This document shows, one piece after another, positions 10,864-19,106 of a stretch of 64,000 bases of DNA. A program made the position numbers and the translations under genes. Numbering within the stretch: position 1 is the first letter of the stretch; every line of letters begins with the position of its first letter. This DNA is from Trichomonas vaginalis G3 (taxonomy: Eukaryota > Parabasalia > Trichomonadida > Trichomonadidae). The notes below the pieces were generated by a model. The model saw only the letters and a list, made by a program, of their open reading frames with translations. It did not search any database and was not told the DNA's origin. The stretch lies in the NCBI RefSeq assembly GCF_026262505.1, contig NC_067206.1:12706205-12770204 (forward strand). The letters run 5' to 3'.

Positions 10864-10927
10864 TCTAAGGTAATGTACTTGTTATGCTTGGCCTAGAAGC
10901 AAGGAGGAAACATGTATATGGTTTGTT

Positions 10928-10990
10928 TATACTGAAGTTATCTGGAATTCTCTCAATTGAGGATTCAAATCCAGATAACAGCAGTATAAG
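10928..10990. repeat. Imperfect hairpin in the left arm
   Basis: TATACTG and GTTATCTGGA on the left pair with TCCAGATAAC and CAGTATA on the right, with a CTCAATTGAG centre. It is repeated inversely at about 11364-11426. Confidence 0.75.
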
Positions 10991-11755
10991 TTAATATTGT
11001 TGTGCACCTCAGGTTGTTTATAGGCCCGAGAACGAGAAAAGAATTTATGGTGTGAATTGGCTCGATATATACCTACGCTCTGTAAAAAATACGTTATATT
11101 TTCTTTCATATGAGAAAAATGTTTTTCTTTTTTTATAATACTATGTGCTTTGTTACTTCATAAATTGTCTATTTTTCTTATTAAAACCTATTTTTTCCGT
11201 GTGATTCGGAATCTACGCATTCAAAAAATGCGTTTTCCGCTCTCAGAACGCGAAAATATGAACTACATGACGCGAGCGTAGGTATATATCGAGCCAATTC
11301 ACACCATAAATTCTTTTCTCGTTCTCGGGCCTATAAACAACCTGAGGTGCACAACAATATTAACTTATACTGCTGTTATCTGGATTTGAATCCTCAATTG
11401 AGAGAATTCCAGATAACTTCAGTATAAACAAACCATATACATGTTTCCTCCTTGCTTCTAGGCCAAGCATAATAAGTACATTACCTTAGAGCAAATCTCA
11501 TTAGGAGTTTCTCATTTAATGAGAGACTCCAAATGAAATTTGCCTATTTGATTAATATCGTGCTTTATGAGATGCAAATTCTGATGATAAATATTGATCT
11601 AGAGCTTATATAAGATGCGAAGAAACTTCAAAAAAAGCTAACCGGTAAAGACTGCAACTTGCAACACCAAGTTGCTCACGTAGTGATTACAAGCATATCT
11701 GCAAGGCAAAGTCCTCAGGATGCAGAACTCTGCCTGCAATCAGAAAAGAGATTGC

Positions 11756-12283
11756 TCCAAGGTTAACTATAGTTTGATATCGTAAAATTCACTTCAAAAT
11801 GATGTTAACACATTTAAATTTATACGTTTAAATTCTATAGTTTATTTATAACTTCATTTTTCTTTGTTGCTCTACGAGCTATTCTCATTGCATGATGTGT
11901 TAGTGTGCCGGCCCTAACATGGAAGCCGTGAGATATTGTGCTCGGAGAATGGAAGCAAATAATCTATTTAGAAGATGAAATAACAACAATGATATGAGTG
12001 AAAATGAAATGATTAATGTCGATTGCATCATCCTTAGATTGATAACAATACAAACTGCTGCATTTCTCCAGATTCCACGCATTGTCAGATTTTCAAGAGA
12101 TTCTTTAGTCAAATCATAAGCCAGTCATACAAAACCTAGAAGTTAGCATCATCCTTAGATTACTGACAATACAAACCCCTTTACTTATATTTTTTTAAAA
12201 AAAACTAAAAACGATATATTTCTCTCATATCGTTTTTGAAAATTGGTACCTAACAAACCTCGAACTCATGGCCCAACAAAAAA
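11756..12283. other. Spacer upstream of the transposase gene
   Basis: It contains a direct repeat of about 30 bp with GCATCATCCTTAGATT (near 12025 and 12146) and a perfect hairpin AAAAACGATAT / ATATCGTTTTT at 12206-12237, just upstream of the transposase. No gene is supported. The transposon's own left terminal repeat could lie here but was not recognised. Confidence 0.5.
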
Positions 12284-13783
12284 ATGGATGAAGAACCAGA
12301 TATACCCAATCTGGAATCCATTCCGCAACACACTGCAGAGAAACTCCTGCAACTAGGCAAACTTGTTCCAAGGCAAAAGTTAAATGCAGCAAATTTGTCA
12401 GACACTCAAGTATCTCTCCTAATGAGCCTCATTGAAGACAGCTTGGATCCAGCTAACAAAGGTCTCATAGAAATTCTCGCCAAGAGTACAAACGTTTGTC
12501 CTGCCACCTTATATAATTACCGTAAAAAATACGAACTTGACCCAGAATTTAACCCAAAGACGGCTGCATATTTGATCAATCGTGCTATCAGTGATCACGG
12601 TGAAGAACTGTTAGCCAATTACATCATCAAAGAATTCATCGAAAAAAAATTCTTCTTTAACACCCAAATGTGCAGAGTGCTTGTCAAGATGTTCATAAAG
12701 GCTTACCCTAACGAGATTCTCAGAAACGATTTTGTTGTTTCTGACCATTACCTTTCGAATTTCCGAGAGAGATGCGACCTGACCACTCGTGAAGCACATT
12801 GGCATCGTCGGCCAAAAGACATCGAAGAGATGAAGACTCGTATCGAAAGCTTTAAACAGACCAAAGCTCAACTTATGGAACTCTTCAAGGATGAATTGTG
12901 GAGAATCTGCAACGCAGATGAATCCTTTTACGGATGTGGAATCGCTCATGGACTGACATATGCAATAAAAGGCTCGGAAGGTGTTGACGTCCACATGAAT
13001 CATAACGAGAAGAAAGGAATCACTATTATTGCCACAATCCAGGCAGACGGCAGTAAACTTCCACTCACATTTGTCTGCAAGGGTCTCACAGATGCATGCC
13101 ATAAGCAGATTTACGACAACAGAGTCTTTTCCAATGAGTTGATTTTGTATTCCGAAACAGGTTGGGCCACAAAGGAGGTATTTCAAGAATATCTCAGATG
13201 GCTTAGAAAGTATTACAACGATCGTTATCGCGAGAATCCAAGTTACATTCAAAATGATAGAATCTACTTGTTTCTTGATACATATTCTAGCCACAGAAAT
13301 GCAGAAACAAAGAAGCTTGCTAAAGACTTGAACATCACACTCGTCTTCATTCCAGTTGGATGCACCGATCTGTGCCAACCTCTTGGCATGCATGTCTTTG
13401 GCGCCTTCAAGAATATGGCAACGAGAACATGGTGGACTTACTATTCTATCAACACTTCCCTCGAGTGCACGCTGAAGTTGGCAGTGTATATTTTAATACA
13501 TTGCTGGAATGCGCTGACTCCTGAGCTCATTGAGACTGCATTCAGTATGCACATCAAAGATCTTGAAGAAAATGAAAGCATCCAACCACGTATCTCTGAC
13601 GAAGAGGCCTCAGACTTCATTGAACGGATTGACGAAGTGAAGGCTCAATTCACAGTAGGCGAGCTTCTTGGCCAAAACGCAGAAGAGGAAGACGCCCCTG
13701 ATTTTGACCTCCTTCAAGAGTTCAGTGAGATCAATGAACGACGCCATAGGAGACAGGAAAATATTTACAAAACCTATTTCTTC
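12284..13783 (+). CDS. Pogo/Tc1-type DDE transposase, 3' end replaced by Polinton terminal repeat
   Basis: The ATG frame encodes an N-terminal helix-turn-helix (about residues 40-85), a CENP-B-like second DNA-binding region (about 110-175) and a DDE endonuclease core. The core shows NADESF (D212), LFLDTYSSH (D332) and CQPLGMHVFGAFK, which corresponds to the PLDxxVFxxxK motif of the family. In that last motif the usual third Asp is Gly (residue 368), so the copy may be catalytically dead unless the nearby D363 substitutes. The open frame runs on to 13831, but beyond about 13783 its codons come from the Polinton terminal repeat. Known role of the family: cut-and-paste transposition of a DNA transposon. 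No matching inverted ends were identified. Confidence 0.8.
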
Positions 13784-14521
13784 AACCTTAAATATTTACA
13801 AAACCGTCTGACACATAAACGACTTCACTAACGAATTCACTAACGACTTCACTAACGAATTCACTACCATCCTCACTAAATAAAAAATAACCTTATTTTT
13901 ATTTCATTACAAAGACATGTCCGACTACATTTACTATGACTCTTTCCCAGAACGTTTCCGTGAACTATTCAAAACTCAAGTAAAACTGAGAAACATGCAT
14001 TTTAACAAAGACAGACCCATTGACGATGAAAGAAACCCTGAGTATATTACAATCCCTTATGATGCTAAATTTATTGCATACATTCCTTATGGACGTAGAG
14101 GAACGAAAACTATTTCAACAAAGACGAAAAATTATTTCTGGAGCGATGAAGAAAATTGCCTTATCTACATAAATACATACTTAAATAAAGCTACATATTG
14201 TACAAAAGAAGGTTGGACTGGATTTGAGCTCTACATATACGACGACGATGGAAACAGACGTTGTGTATACCCATACGATAATATGTACCATTGTTTTCAT
14301 CAAGCATTAAACGAATACATAGTCAGTAAGGGTCTCATTCCTGTTGAGTAGATATGCTTTATTTTTGTTCCCACATTTATTTAAAAATTAATGATATCAC
14401 CACCCTCACACGTATGAAAACATAGCACAAAAATAGATTTAGGTGAAGTGGTGAAATCTCACCTCTTTTTTCACCTGTTTTTTCACCCTGTTGAATTCAT
14501 TGCTTTATAACTCTCTTCCTT
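13784..14521 (+). repeat. Left terminal inverted repeat of Polinton 2
   Basis: This is the reverse complement of 34977-35714 over about 738 bp with no difference noticed. It contains clustered CTAACGAATTCACTAACGACTTCA repeats near the outer end and one complete ORF. The match starts at AACCTTAAATATTTAC; a similar ATATTTACAAAACC string just outside (about 13760) makes the exact edge uncertain by about 25 bp. Confidence 0.92.
13917..14351 (+). CDS. TIR-encoded protein, 144 aa, left copy
   Basis: The ORF begins with an ATG (MSDYIYYDSFPERF) after an ATAACCTTATTTTTATTTC leader and ends with TAG. It is Tyr-rich, soluble and without membrane segments; the middle reads as beta strands (YITIPYDAKFIAYIPYGRRG). 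I do not recognise it. An identical copy in inverse orientation lies in the right TIR, so the element carries two copies that face inward. Intactness in both copies suggests it is a real gene of the element. Confidence 0.7.
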   Translation: MSDYIYYDSFPERFRELFKTQVKLRNMHFNKDRPIDDERNPEYITIPYDAKFIAYIPYGRRGTKTISTKTKNYFWSDEENCLIYINTYLNKATYCTKEGWTGFELYIYDDDGNRRCVYPYDNMYHCFHQALNEYIVSKGLIPVE

Positions 14522-14820
14522 GGTTTCTTTTTAGTTGCTTTCTTCACGTCTGTCTCCAACTTGACTGTCTTTCTTCTTCGTCCATAATGATACCAATTAC
14601 TTCCACCAGTCAATGGGTCAAATGGTCGTTCATAAGGGTTTCCATACATTCCATAAGGTCCGTATGGATAAACCGCTGGTGGAGAAGAAACATTTTCTTT
14701 AGTTCCATCGACTCTATTTAAATGCATTGTTTCACCTTTCATCTGGTCATTAAAGTCTTTTGCGTGTTTTGCAAACTCATCGTCCTTTCCTAAAGCATTT
14801 TCTGACTCAGTCGCAACCAA
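14497..14820 (-). CDS. Small basic Polinton protein, 107 aa
   Basis: ATG at 14820. The N-terminal half is acidic/neutral, then a Pro/Tyr/Gly stretch (YPYGPYGMYGNPYERPF), then a strongly basic C-terminus (KKATKKKPRKRVIKQ) that could bind DNA or act as a nuclear signal. The tail extends into the inner edge of the left TIR. It heads a minus-strand run of small genes (down to 15569) that may be virion-associated proteins. Family not recognised. Confidence 0.55.
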   Translation of the reverse strand: MVATESENALGKDDEFAKHAKDFNDQMKGETMHLNRVDGTKENVSSPPAVYPYGPYGMYGNPYERPFDPLTGGSNWYHYGRRRKTVKLETDVKKATKKKPRKRVIKQ

Positions 14821-14856
14821 ATTGGATGCTTTATTTATGAGCCCTATTTTATTTAA

Positions 14857-15024
14857 TCATAACTTCTTTGCAACCCAGCCTCCAATCTTTCCTTTATTTG
14901 CATCTAATGTCTTTGAAACCCTTCCTCCACTCATTTTATTTACTGCGTCATAAGCTCCAAGTGCTTTTGCTCCAAATGCTAATGCTTTTGTTCCCATTGC
15001 GCCTAAAGCTGCCCAAGCTACCAT
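14857..15024 (-). CDS. Small Ala/Gly-rich amphipathic protein, 55 aa
   Basis: The short frame, ATG at 15024 and TGA at 14857, encodes a peptide opening with an Ala/Gly-rich amphipathic stretch (MVAWAALGAMGTKALAFGAK) and ending basic (KIGGWVAKKL). It lies between two other minus-strand small genes and abuts the next one (15025). The composition resembles membrane-active or core peptides of double jelly-roll viruses, but there is no sequence proof. The compact packing and clean codons support a real gene. Confidence 0.5.
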   Translation of the reverse strand: MVAWAALGAMGTKALAFGAKALGAYDAVNKMSGGRVSKTLDANKGKIGGWVAKKL

Positions 15025-15249
15025 TTACCCCATATTAAAATCATCTCTCTTCAATATTATCTCATAAAAGTTCTCGTTACTGGAGAAAGTCAATGAAACA
15101 TAAGCGTTCTCACAGGCTTCGCCCTCACCGCTTTGCGGTCTATCTAACTTCTTTCTTATCTCATCTATTCGCTTCAAAATGTCTGAACAATTGCTAACAT
15201 CTTCTACAACAGTTATTTCATCATGAATGACCTTCAAGAACAAGCTCAT
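15025..15249 (-). CDS. Small Polinton protein, 74 aa
   Basis: ATG at 15249 (MSLFLKVIHDEITVVEDV); stop directly adjoining the start of the 55-aa gene. It has a helical middle part with charged residues (ILKRIDEIRKKLDR). Not recognised. Part of the minus-strand cluster 14497-15569. Confidence 0.45.
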   Translation of the reverse strand: MSLFLKVIHDEITVVEDVSNCSDILKRIDEIRKKLDRPQSGEGEACENAYVSLTFSSNENFYEIILKRDDFNMG

Positions 15250-15266
15250 TTAATATGCTATTAAAA

Positions 15267-16129
15267 TCATTCAATAATGAGTCCATCCTTTCCATCTTTA
15301 GGTAGCACAACATCTTTCATTGAAGAAGGTTCGACAAGTCTTATGTTAAACTTACTGACAAAGTTTGTTATACTATAATGCTTCGGCGGCGAATACATGT
15401 AGTTTGAAAGACATAATATAGATTCTTCAGCAAATTCACTTATACTGGATTTTATAACAATGTTCTCACGAGACCAAATACCACCAATTGACAATCTTGT
15501 AAGCAATCCTGCTGAACCTTCTACTGTAAACGTCGATGGTAACATTCCACGAAGGTCATCTATTGACATCGTTGAGTCACTGTATTTAAATATTTTCTTA
15601 AAGCAATCGTCATTATCTAACCATGCAATAGCTTTGAAGTTTTCATTCGAATATACATCTGCTTCATTAAATGTAAAACCTGACTTCTTTGCAGAGATGA
15701 CTTTAAAATCTATTGAGTTTGTTTCAAAATTATATGCTATGGTAACTTCTGAAGGTAATGGATGCCTTCCGCAGTCAGTTGTTCTCTCACTACCGTTTGA
15801 AGCTTTGTATTAAAAACTTTCATGTCATCTCCTGTATCTAAGTTCACATACACAGCAACAGGGAAACTATCTTGCTTCTTTGTTTCATCATTATATCTCA
15901 AAACATTAAAGTTCTTCAATAATATTGTTCTTCCTGCTGGAATACTTCGAACCTGTCTGATTTCAATAGCTTTCTCACCTCCTACATACTCTACCCAGTG
16001 TCTTGGATATTCATAAGTATACTGACTTTCTTGAATTTTGGTAGGTTTCATCATAACATGTTCATAGTATATCTTTATACTCTTGTCAGTTAGACTCGGT
16101 GCTATGTTCTGAATATTTCTGACTTGCAT
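15267..16129 (-). pseudogene. Unrecognised Polinton gene remnant
   Basis: Minus-strand coding sequence, probably starting at the ATG at 16129 (MQVRNIQNIAP), directly divergent from the packaging ATPase gene. It contains beta-rich stretches such as FPVAVYVNLDTGDDMKV. The reading frame is broken. Position and composition would fit a structural or minor capsid protein, but nothing identifies it. Confidence 0.45.
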
Positions 16130-16145
16130 TTTTAATGGAGATAAA

Positions 16146-17033
16146 ATGAAGCATTTAATACATGACGTAGATGAAGACATGAATGAAACAGAAAACTTAA
16201 CTTCTCTCATTCTTCCTTTCAGTAAGGACTATGAGTTCTGTTCAAATGGTGTTTATTTCTATTGTGGAAAGATGGGTTCAGGTAAGACATTTAACCTCAT
16301 TCGTCATATACTCATAACAGAACGTTTAGGAAACGACTCTTACTATGACCAAATCATTATATCAGCAACTTCAGACTCTATGGATTCAACAGCGAAAACA
16401 TTTATGTCAAAAGTTCAAGCCTCTGTCGTTAAAGTTCCAGACAGTGAACTCATTGAATTTCTTCAACGTTACATTCGACGTAAGAGGAAATATTATGCCA
16501 TCGTAGAGTTCATACAGTCAGGAATGCAAAAGACTTCTGAGGAGATGGAAAGAATTATTGACAAACACCACTTACGTCAATACTCAGGAGTTTACGATAT
16601 GAAACGACTGACAAACTACATTCTATCAAAACTTTCAAAATACCCCTTCAAAAAGTATCCTTCAAACACTCTGCTCGTTTGTGACGACTTCGCTGGAAAA
16701 GGTTTAGTGTCAAAGCCTGACTCACCATTAGCTAACATCATTACTAAAGTCAGACATTACCACTTAACTGTAGCAATACTTATGCAAACATGGAGGTTTT
16801 TAGCTTTAAACATAAAACGTCTCATAACTGACTTCGTTATCTTTCAAGGTTTCTCACGCTATGATATTGAACTCATTTGGAAACAGTCAGGTATAACATT
16901 ACCTTTTGAAGAAATTTGGGAAGCATATAAGTCTCTCATCTCTCCTCGTTCATACCTTGAGATTCATATCATGACTAATACCATTAAAGTCAAAAATATT
17001 CCATGGAACGACCAACATTGTTTTAAAGTTTAA
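16146..17033 (+). CDS. A32/FtsK-HerA-type genome-packaging ATPase
   Basis: The 295-aa ORF has a P-loop GKMGSGKT (residues 41-48; Walker A) and a hydrophobic strand ending in two acids, LLVCDDFAG (176-184; Walker B), with about 130 residues between them as in the poxvirus A32-like ATPases of Polintons. Downstream, KVRHYHLTVAILMQTW fits the sensor region of this family. Family role: pumping DNA into the capsid. The ORF is open throughout. It diverges from the remnant at 15267-16129 and overlaps by a few bases the convergent gene at 17023. Confidence 0.85.
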   Translation: MKHLIHDVDEDMNETENLTSLILPFSKDYEFCSNGVYFYCGKMGSGKTFNLIRHILITERLGNDSYYDQIIISATSDSMDSTAKTFMSKVQASVVKVPDSELIEFLQRYIRRKRKYYAIVEFIQSGMQKTSEEMERIIDKHHLRQYSGVYDMKRLTNYILSKLSKYPFKKYPSNTLLVCDDFAGKGLVSKPDSPLANIITKVRHYHLTVAILMQTWRFLALNIKRLITDFVIFQGFSRYDIELIWKQSGITLPFEEIWEAYKSLISPRSYLEIHIMTNTIKVKNIPWNDQHCFKV

Positions 17034-17424
17034 CCTTCAATTGACTGATGGTAAACAAATTCCATGCATCTCTGTCGCCATTTCTGTTAATATTTTTGCT
17101 GTCATTCATATCATCCACTTCCCCATCCGTTAGCTTTTGAGGATATGCGTTAGAATAGCTGTTCTTAAATGAAGGCTTTTCACCTTTGAGAGCATAAACT
17201 CTATAACTTTCTGCATACTTTATGTTTGAACCTCCTGAGCCATCATTGACATAAATTTTTATAGGCTTCCACCCTTTGTTCATGTTCCTGCTTCTTCCCT
17301 TAGCTCTTTTGTTCAGTAGTTCTACATCTTTATACGCAGCACCTGTCTCAGTGAATTCAACAATATTTTCATTCGTTAGCTTTACATTCAAACCCTTGTC
17401 GAGTATATTGTTCATTTCATACAT
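17023..17424 (-). CDS. Hypothetical Polinton protein, about 133 aa
   Basis: Convergent with the ATPase gene and overlapping its stop. The frame is open from 17541, but the ATG at 17424 (MYEMNNILDKGLN) is chosen because a divergent gene starts at 17450. The product has a Gly/Ser stretch (YVNDGSGGSNIKYAESYRVY) and is basic. Some adenovirus-like proteases stand at this place in other Polintons, but I see no His-Asp-Cys signature here, so the function stays open. Confidence 0.45.
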   Translation of the reverse strand: MYEMNNILDKGLNVKLTNENIVEFTETGAAYKDVELLNKRAKGRSRNMNKGWKPIKIYVNDGSGGSNIKYAESYRVYALKGEKPSFKNSYSNAYPQKLTDGEVDDMNDSKNINRNGDRDAWNLFTISQLKVKL

Positions 17425-17449
17425 ATAAAAGGTTTTTATTCTATATGAA

Positions 17450-18064
17450 ATGAGAAGCAAATCCATCTTAGTTGGTGCCGTTAATGTTCCAATTGAACCA
17501 ACATCAAATGTTGACTCACGAACGACAAACAATATTGTCATAAAGAACTATAGTTCAGAGTGTTTGAAAGAAAAAGAACCAGAACTTAAGTCGGTGAATT
17601 TAAACACAGCTTCAAACGCTAACGCTACATCAGATGTTAAGTTAGAGTATCCACCACTGGACCAAATTCATTCAAGATAGGCCAACGACAACCCTTACAC
17701 AAATGTTCAAACAAATCCTTCAGATAACGTAGACCATTACCTTCTTCAGTTATACCAAAGAATTTTACTCAAAGACGATAAGAAGCTTTTGGTAAATCTT
17801 ATAAGCAAGAACCAAATAATTCTAACAAAGGAGGACCTTGAAAATGTTATATCACGAATAACAGGGAAACAATGTGTCATTGACTATCTCGACCCTGAAA
17901 TCGAATGCTGTGGTCAAACGCCAATATTCATGAAAATAGGTAACATCCGCATCATTGAAACACCAGGAACTACAGGAGTTGAGTTTAAGTATAGATATTC
18001 GAACGAGTATACAAAACTATCTACTGACTATAAGCTTTGTTTGAAATATGTTTTAGTAAATTAA
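17450..18064 (+). pseudogene. Polinton gene remnant of unknown function
   Basis: Plus-strand coding sequence starting MRSKSILVGAVNV and divergent from the preceding minus-strand gene. The reading frame is broken. The later part contains LTKEDLENVISRITGKQ. No family was recognised; the place between ATPase and capsid-type genes suggests a structural role. Confidence 0.4.
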
Positions 18065-18115
18065 AGCAGTCAGGACCTTCGGTCTTGGCGCTTTGTGCCG
18101 TCAGTCAAAAAAATT

Positions 18116-18358
18116 TCAAGTTAGCAATTTGTAATATCTGTCCAAAACTTCTTCAACAGTATCGAACTCATCTTCATAATGCAAACCTAATCTTATTGAC
18201 TTGGTGCGGTTTTCACTAACACAATATTTTTCTGTTCTCTTGACTGACATAACTAACTCATTTGTTTCATCAAACAGCAACAACCAAAGTTCATGACCTA
18301 ATACATAACATTCATACTTTATATTTTTAGCTCTGAGTTCTCTTGTAAGCTGTTGCAT
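18116..18358 (-). CDS. Small Polinton protein, 80 aa
   Basis: ATG at 18358 (MQQLTRELRAKNIKYECYVL). Mixed alpha/beta, acidic C-terminus (DEFDTVEEVLDRYYKLL). It overlaps the upstream minus-strand gene slightly and is probably co-transcribed. Not recognised. Confidence 0.4.
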   Translation of the reverse strand: MQQLTRELRAKNIKYECYVLGHELWLLLFDETNELVMSVKRTEKYCVSENRTKSIRLGLHYEDEFDTVEEVLDRYYKLLT

Positions 18359-18995
18359 TTAATATTTTCTAAAAAGTCAACTTCAACAGTCATTCGCACT
18401 GGTGCCTTCAGTTCTACAGGCTCTCCTTGAAAGTCAACAAGTCTGAATTGCATGTCTTTCAAATTATGAGGACTAATGCGAACCCATTTACCTAAATGAG
18501 TTGCTATGACAGGAACGTTTGGAATGAACATTGAATTTACTGCATAACAGAAGGATTTATATTCTACTGAACCTTTACTATTAACTCCTGAAATACCTGT
18601 GACATTAGCTATTTTTGACTCAATGTACAAACATTGCCATAACATACGTATGGAACAGATTTCATCTCAATCGTTTTGTCAACACTTTTCAAAGGAAATG
18701 TCATATGGTATGCTCGAAGCAATTGAACTCTATGACTCATTCGTGTTATCTTAAACTCCTTCGCATAACTGAACTTCAAAACTCCTGCAATAAGTTTAAC
18801 ATTCATTAAGTTTTCTTCGTTATCCTTGTTTATTGTAGTATTTATGAGAGCATTTAACACTCCAGCTAATGTTTCCATCTTATATTCTACATTATTGTGA
18901 AATCTTATTTCGTGCTTCTTTTCATCTATTTCAAGCTCCATGAAATCTGTTTCATCTGTTATGAACAAAAGTTGCGATAGTATTGAAGTCAACAT
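18319..18995 (-). pseudogene. Candidate minor capsid (penton-like) protein remnant
   Basis: Minus-strand coding sequence from an ATG at 18995 (MLTSILSQLLFITDETDF). Beta-rich throughout. Its end, FRLVDFQGEPVELKAPVRMTVEVDF, resembles the strand pattern (LxDxxGxPVxL...V.F) at the end of single jelly-roll minor capsid proteins of Polinton-like viruses. This is inferred from pattern only. The frame is broken. Confidence 0.4.
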
Positions 18996-19096
18996 CTGAA
19001 TGCAAGCGCCTCATTCTGTAGACCTAAGTTTGTTTGTAGCTTTACTGTCCGTATTCGTTCGGGTCTGTACTTTGTAAATAGAACAACATTTTATTC

Positions 19097-19102
19097 TCAT
19101 TA
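19097..19102 (+). promoter_or_regulatory. Initiator-like TCATTA upstream of the fibre gene
   Basis: TCATTA fits the trichomonad initiator consensus TCAYTW and stands 5 bases before the ATG at 19107. Confidence 0.4.
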
Positions 19103-19106
19103 AAAT

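Larger units (their letters stand above)
10599..11755. repeat. Large inverted repeat: 482-bp arms around a 193-bp spacer
   Basis: The left arm 10599-11080 and right arm 11274-11755 are reverse complements with only a few differences. The inner ends are ACCTACGCTC / GAGCGTAGGT; the outer ends are GCAATCTCTTTTC / GAAAAGAGATTGC. The spacer is 11081-11273. No ORF of note lies inside. Each arm itself contains hairpins (10811-10863 and about 10928-10990). The structure resembles a foldback element, but it has no transposase of its own and I see no clear target duplication. Confidence 0.9.

Noticed and set aside
10950-10990. GGATTCAAATCC resembling a tRNA T-arm
   Set aside because: It belongs to a symmetric hairpin of the inverted repeat, and no acceptor, D or anticodon arm fits around it.
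12611-13393. Open frame of 260 codons on the minus strand inside the transposase gene
   Set aside because: It is antisense to a recognised DDE transposase and has no features of its own.
17023-17424. Adenovirus-type cysteine protease of the Polinton
   Set aside because: Expected by family and place, but no catalytic His or Cys signature could be seen in this ORF.
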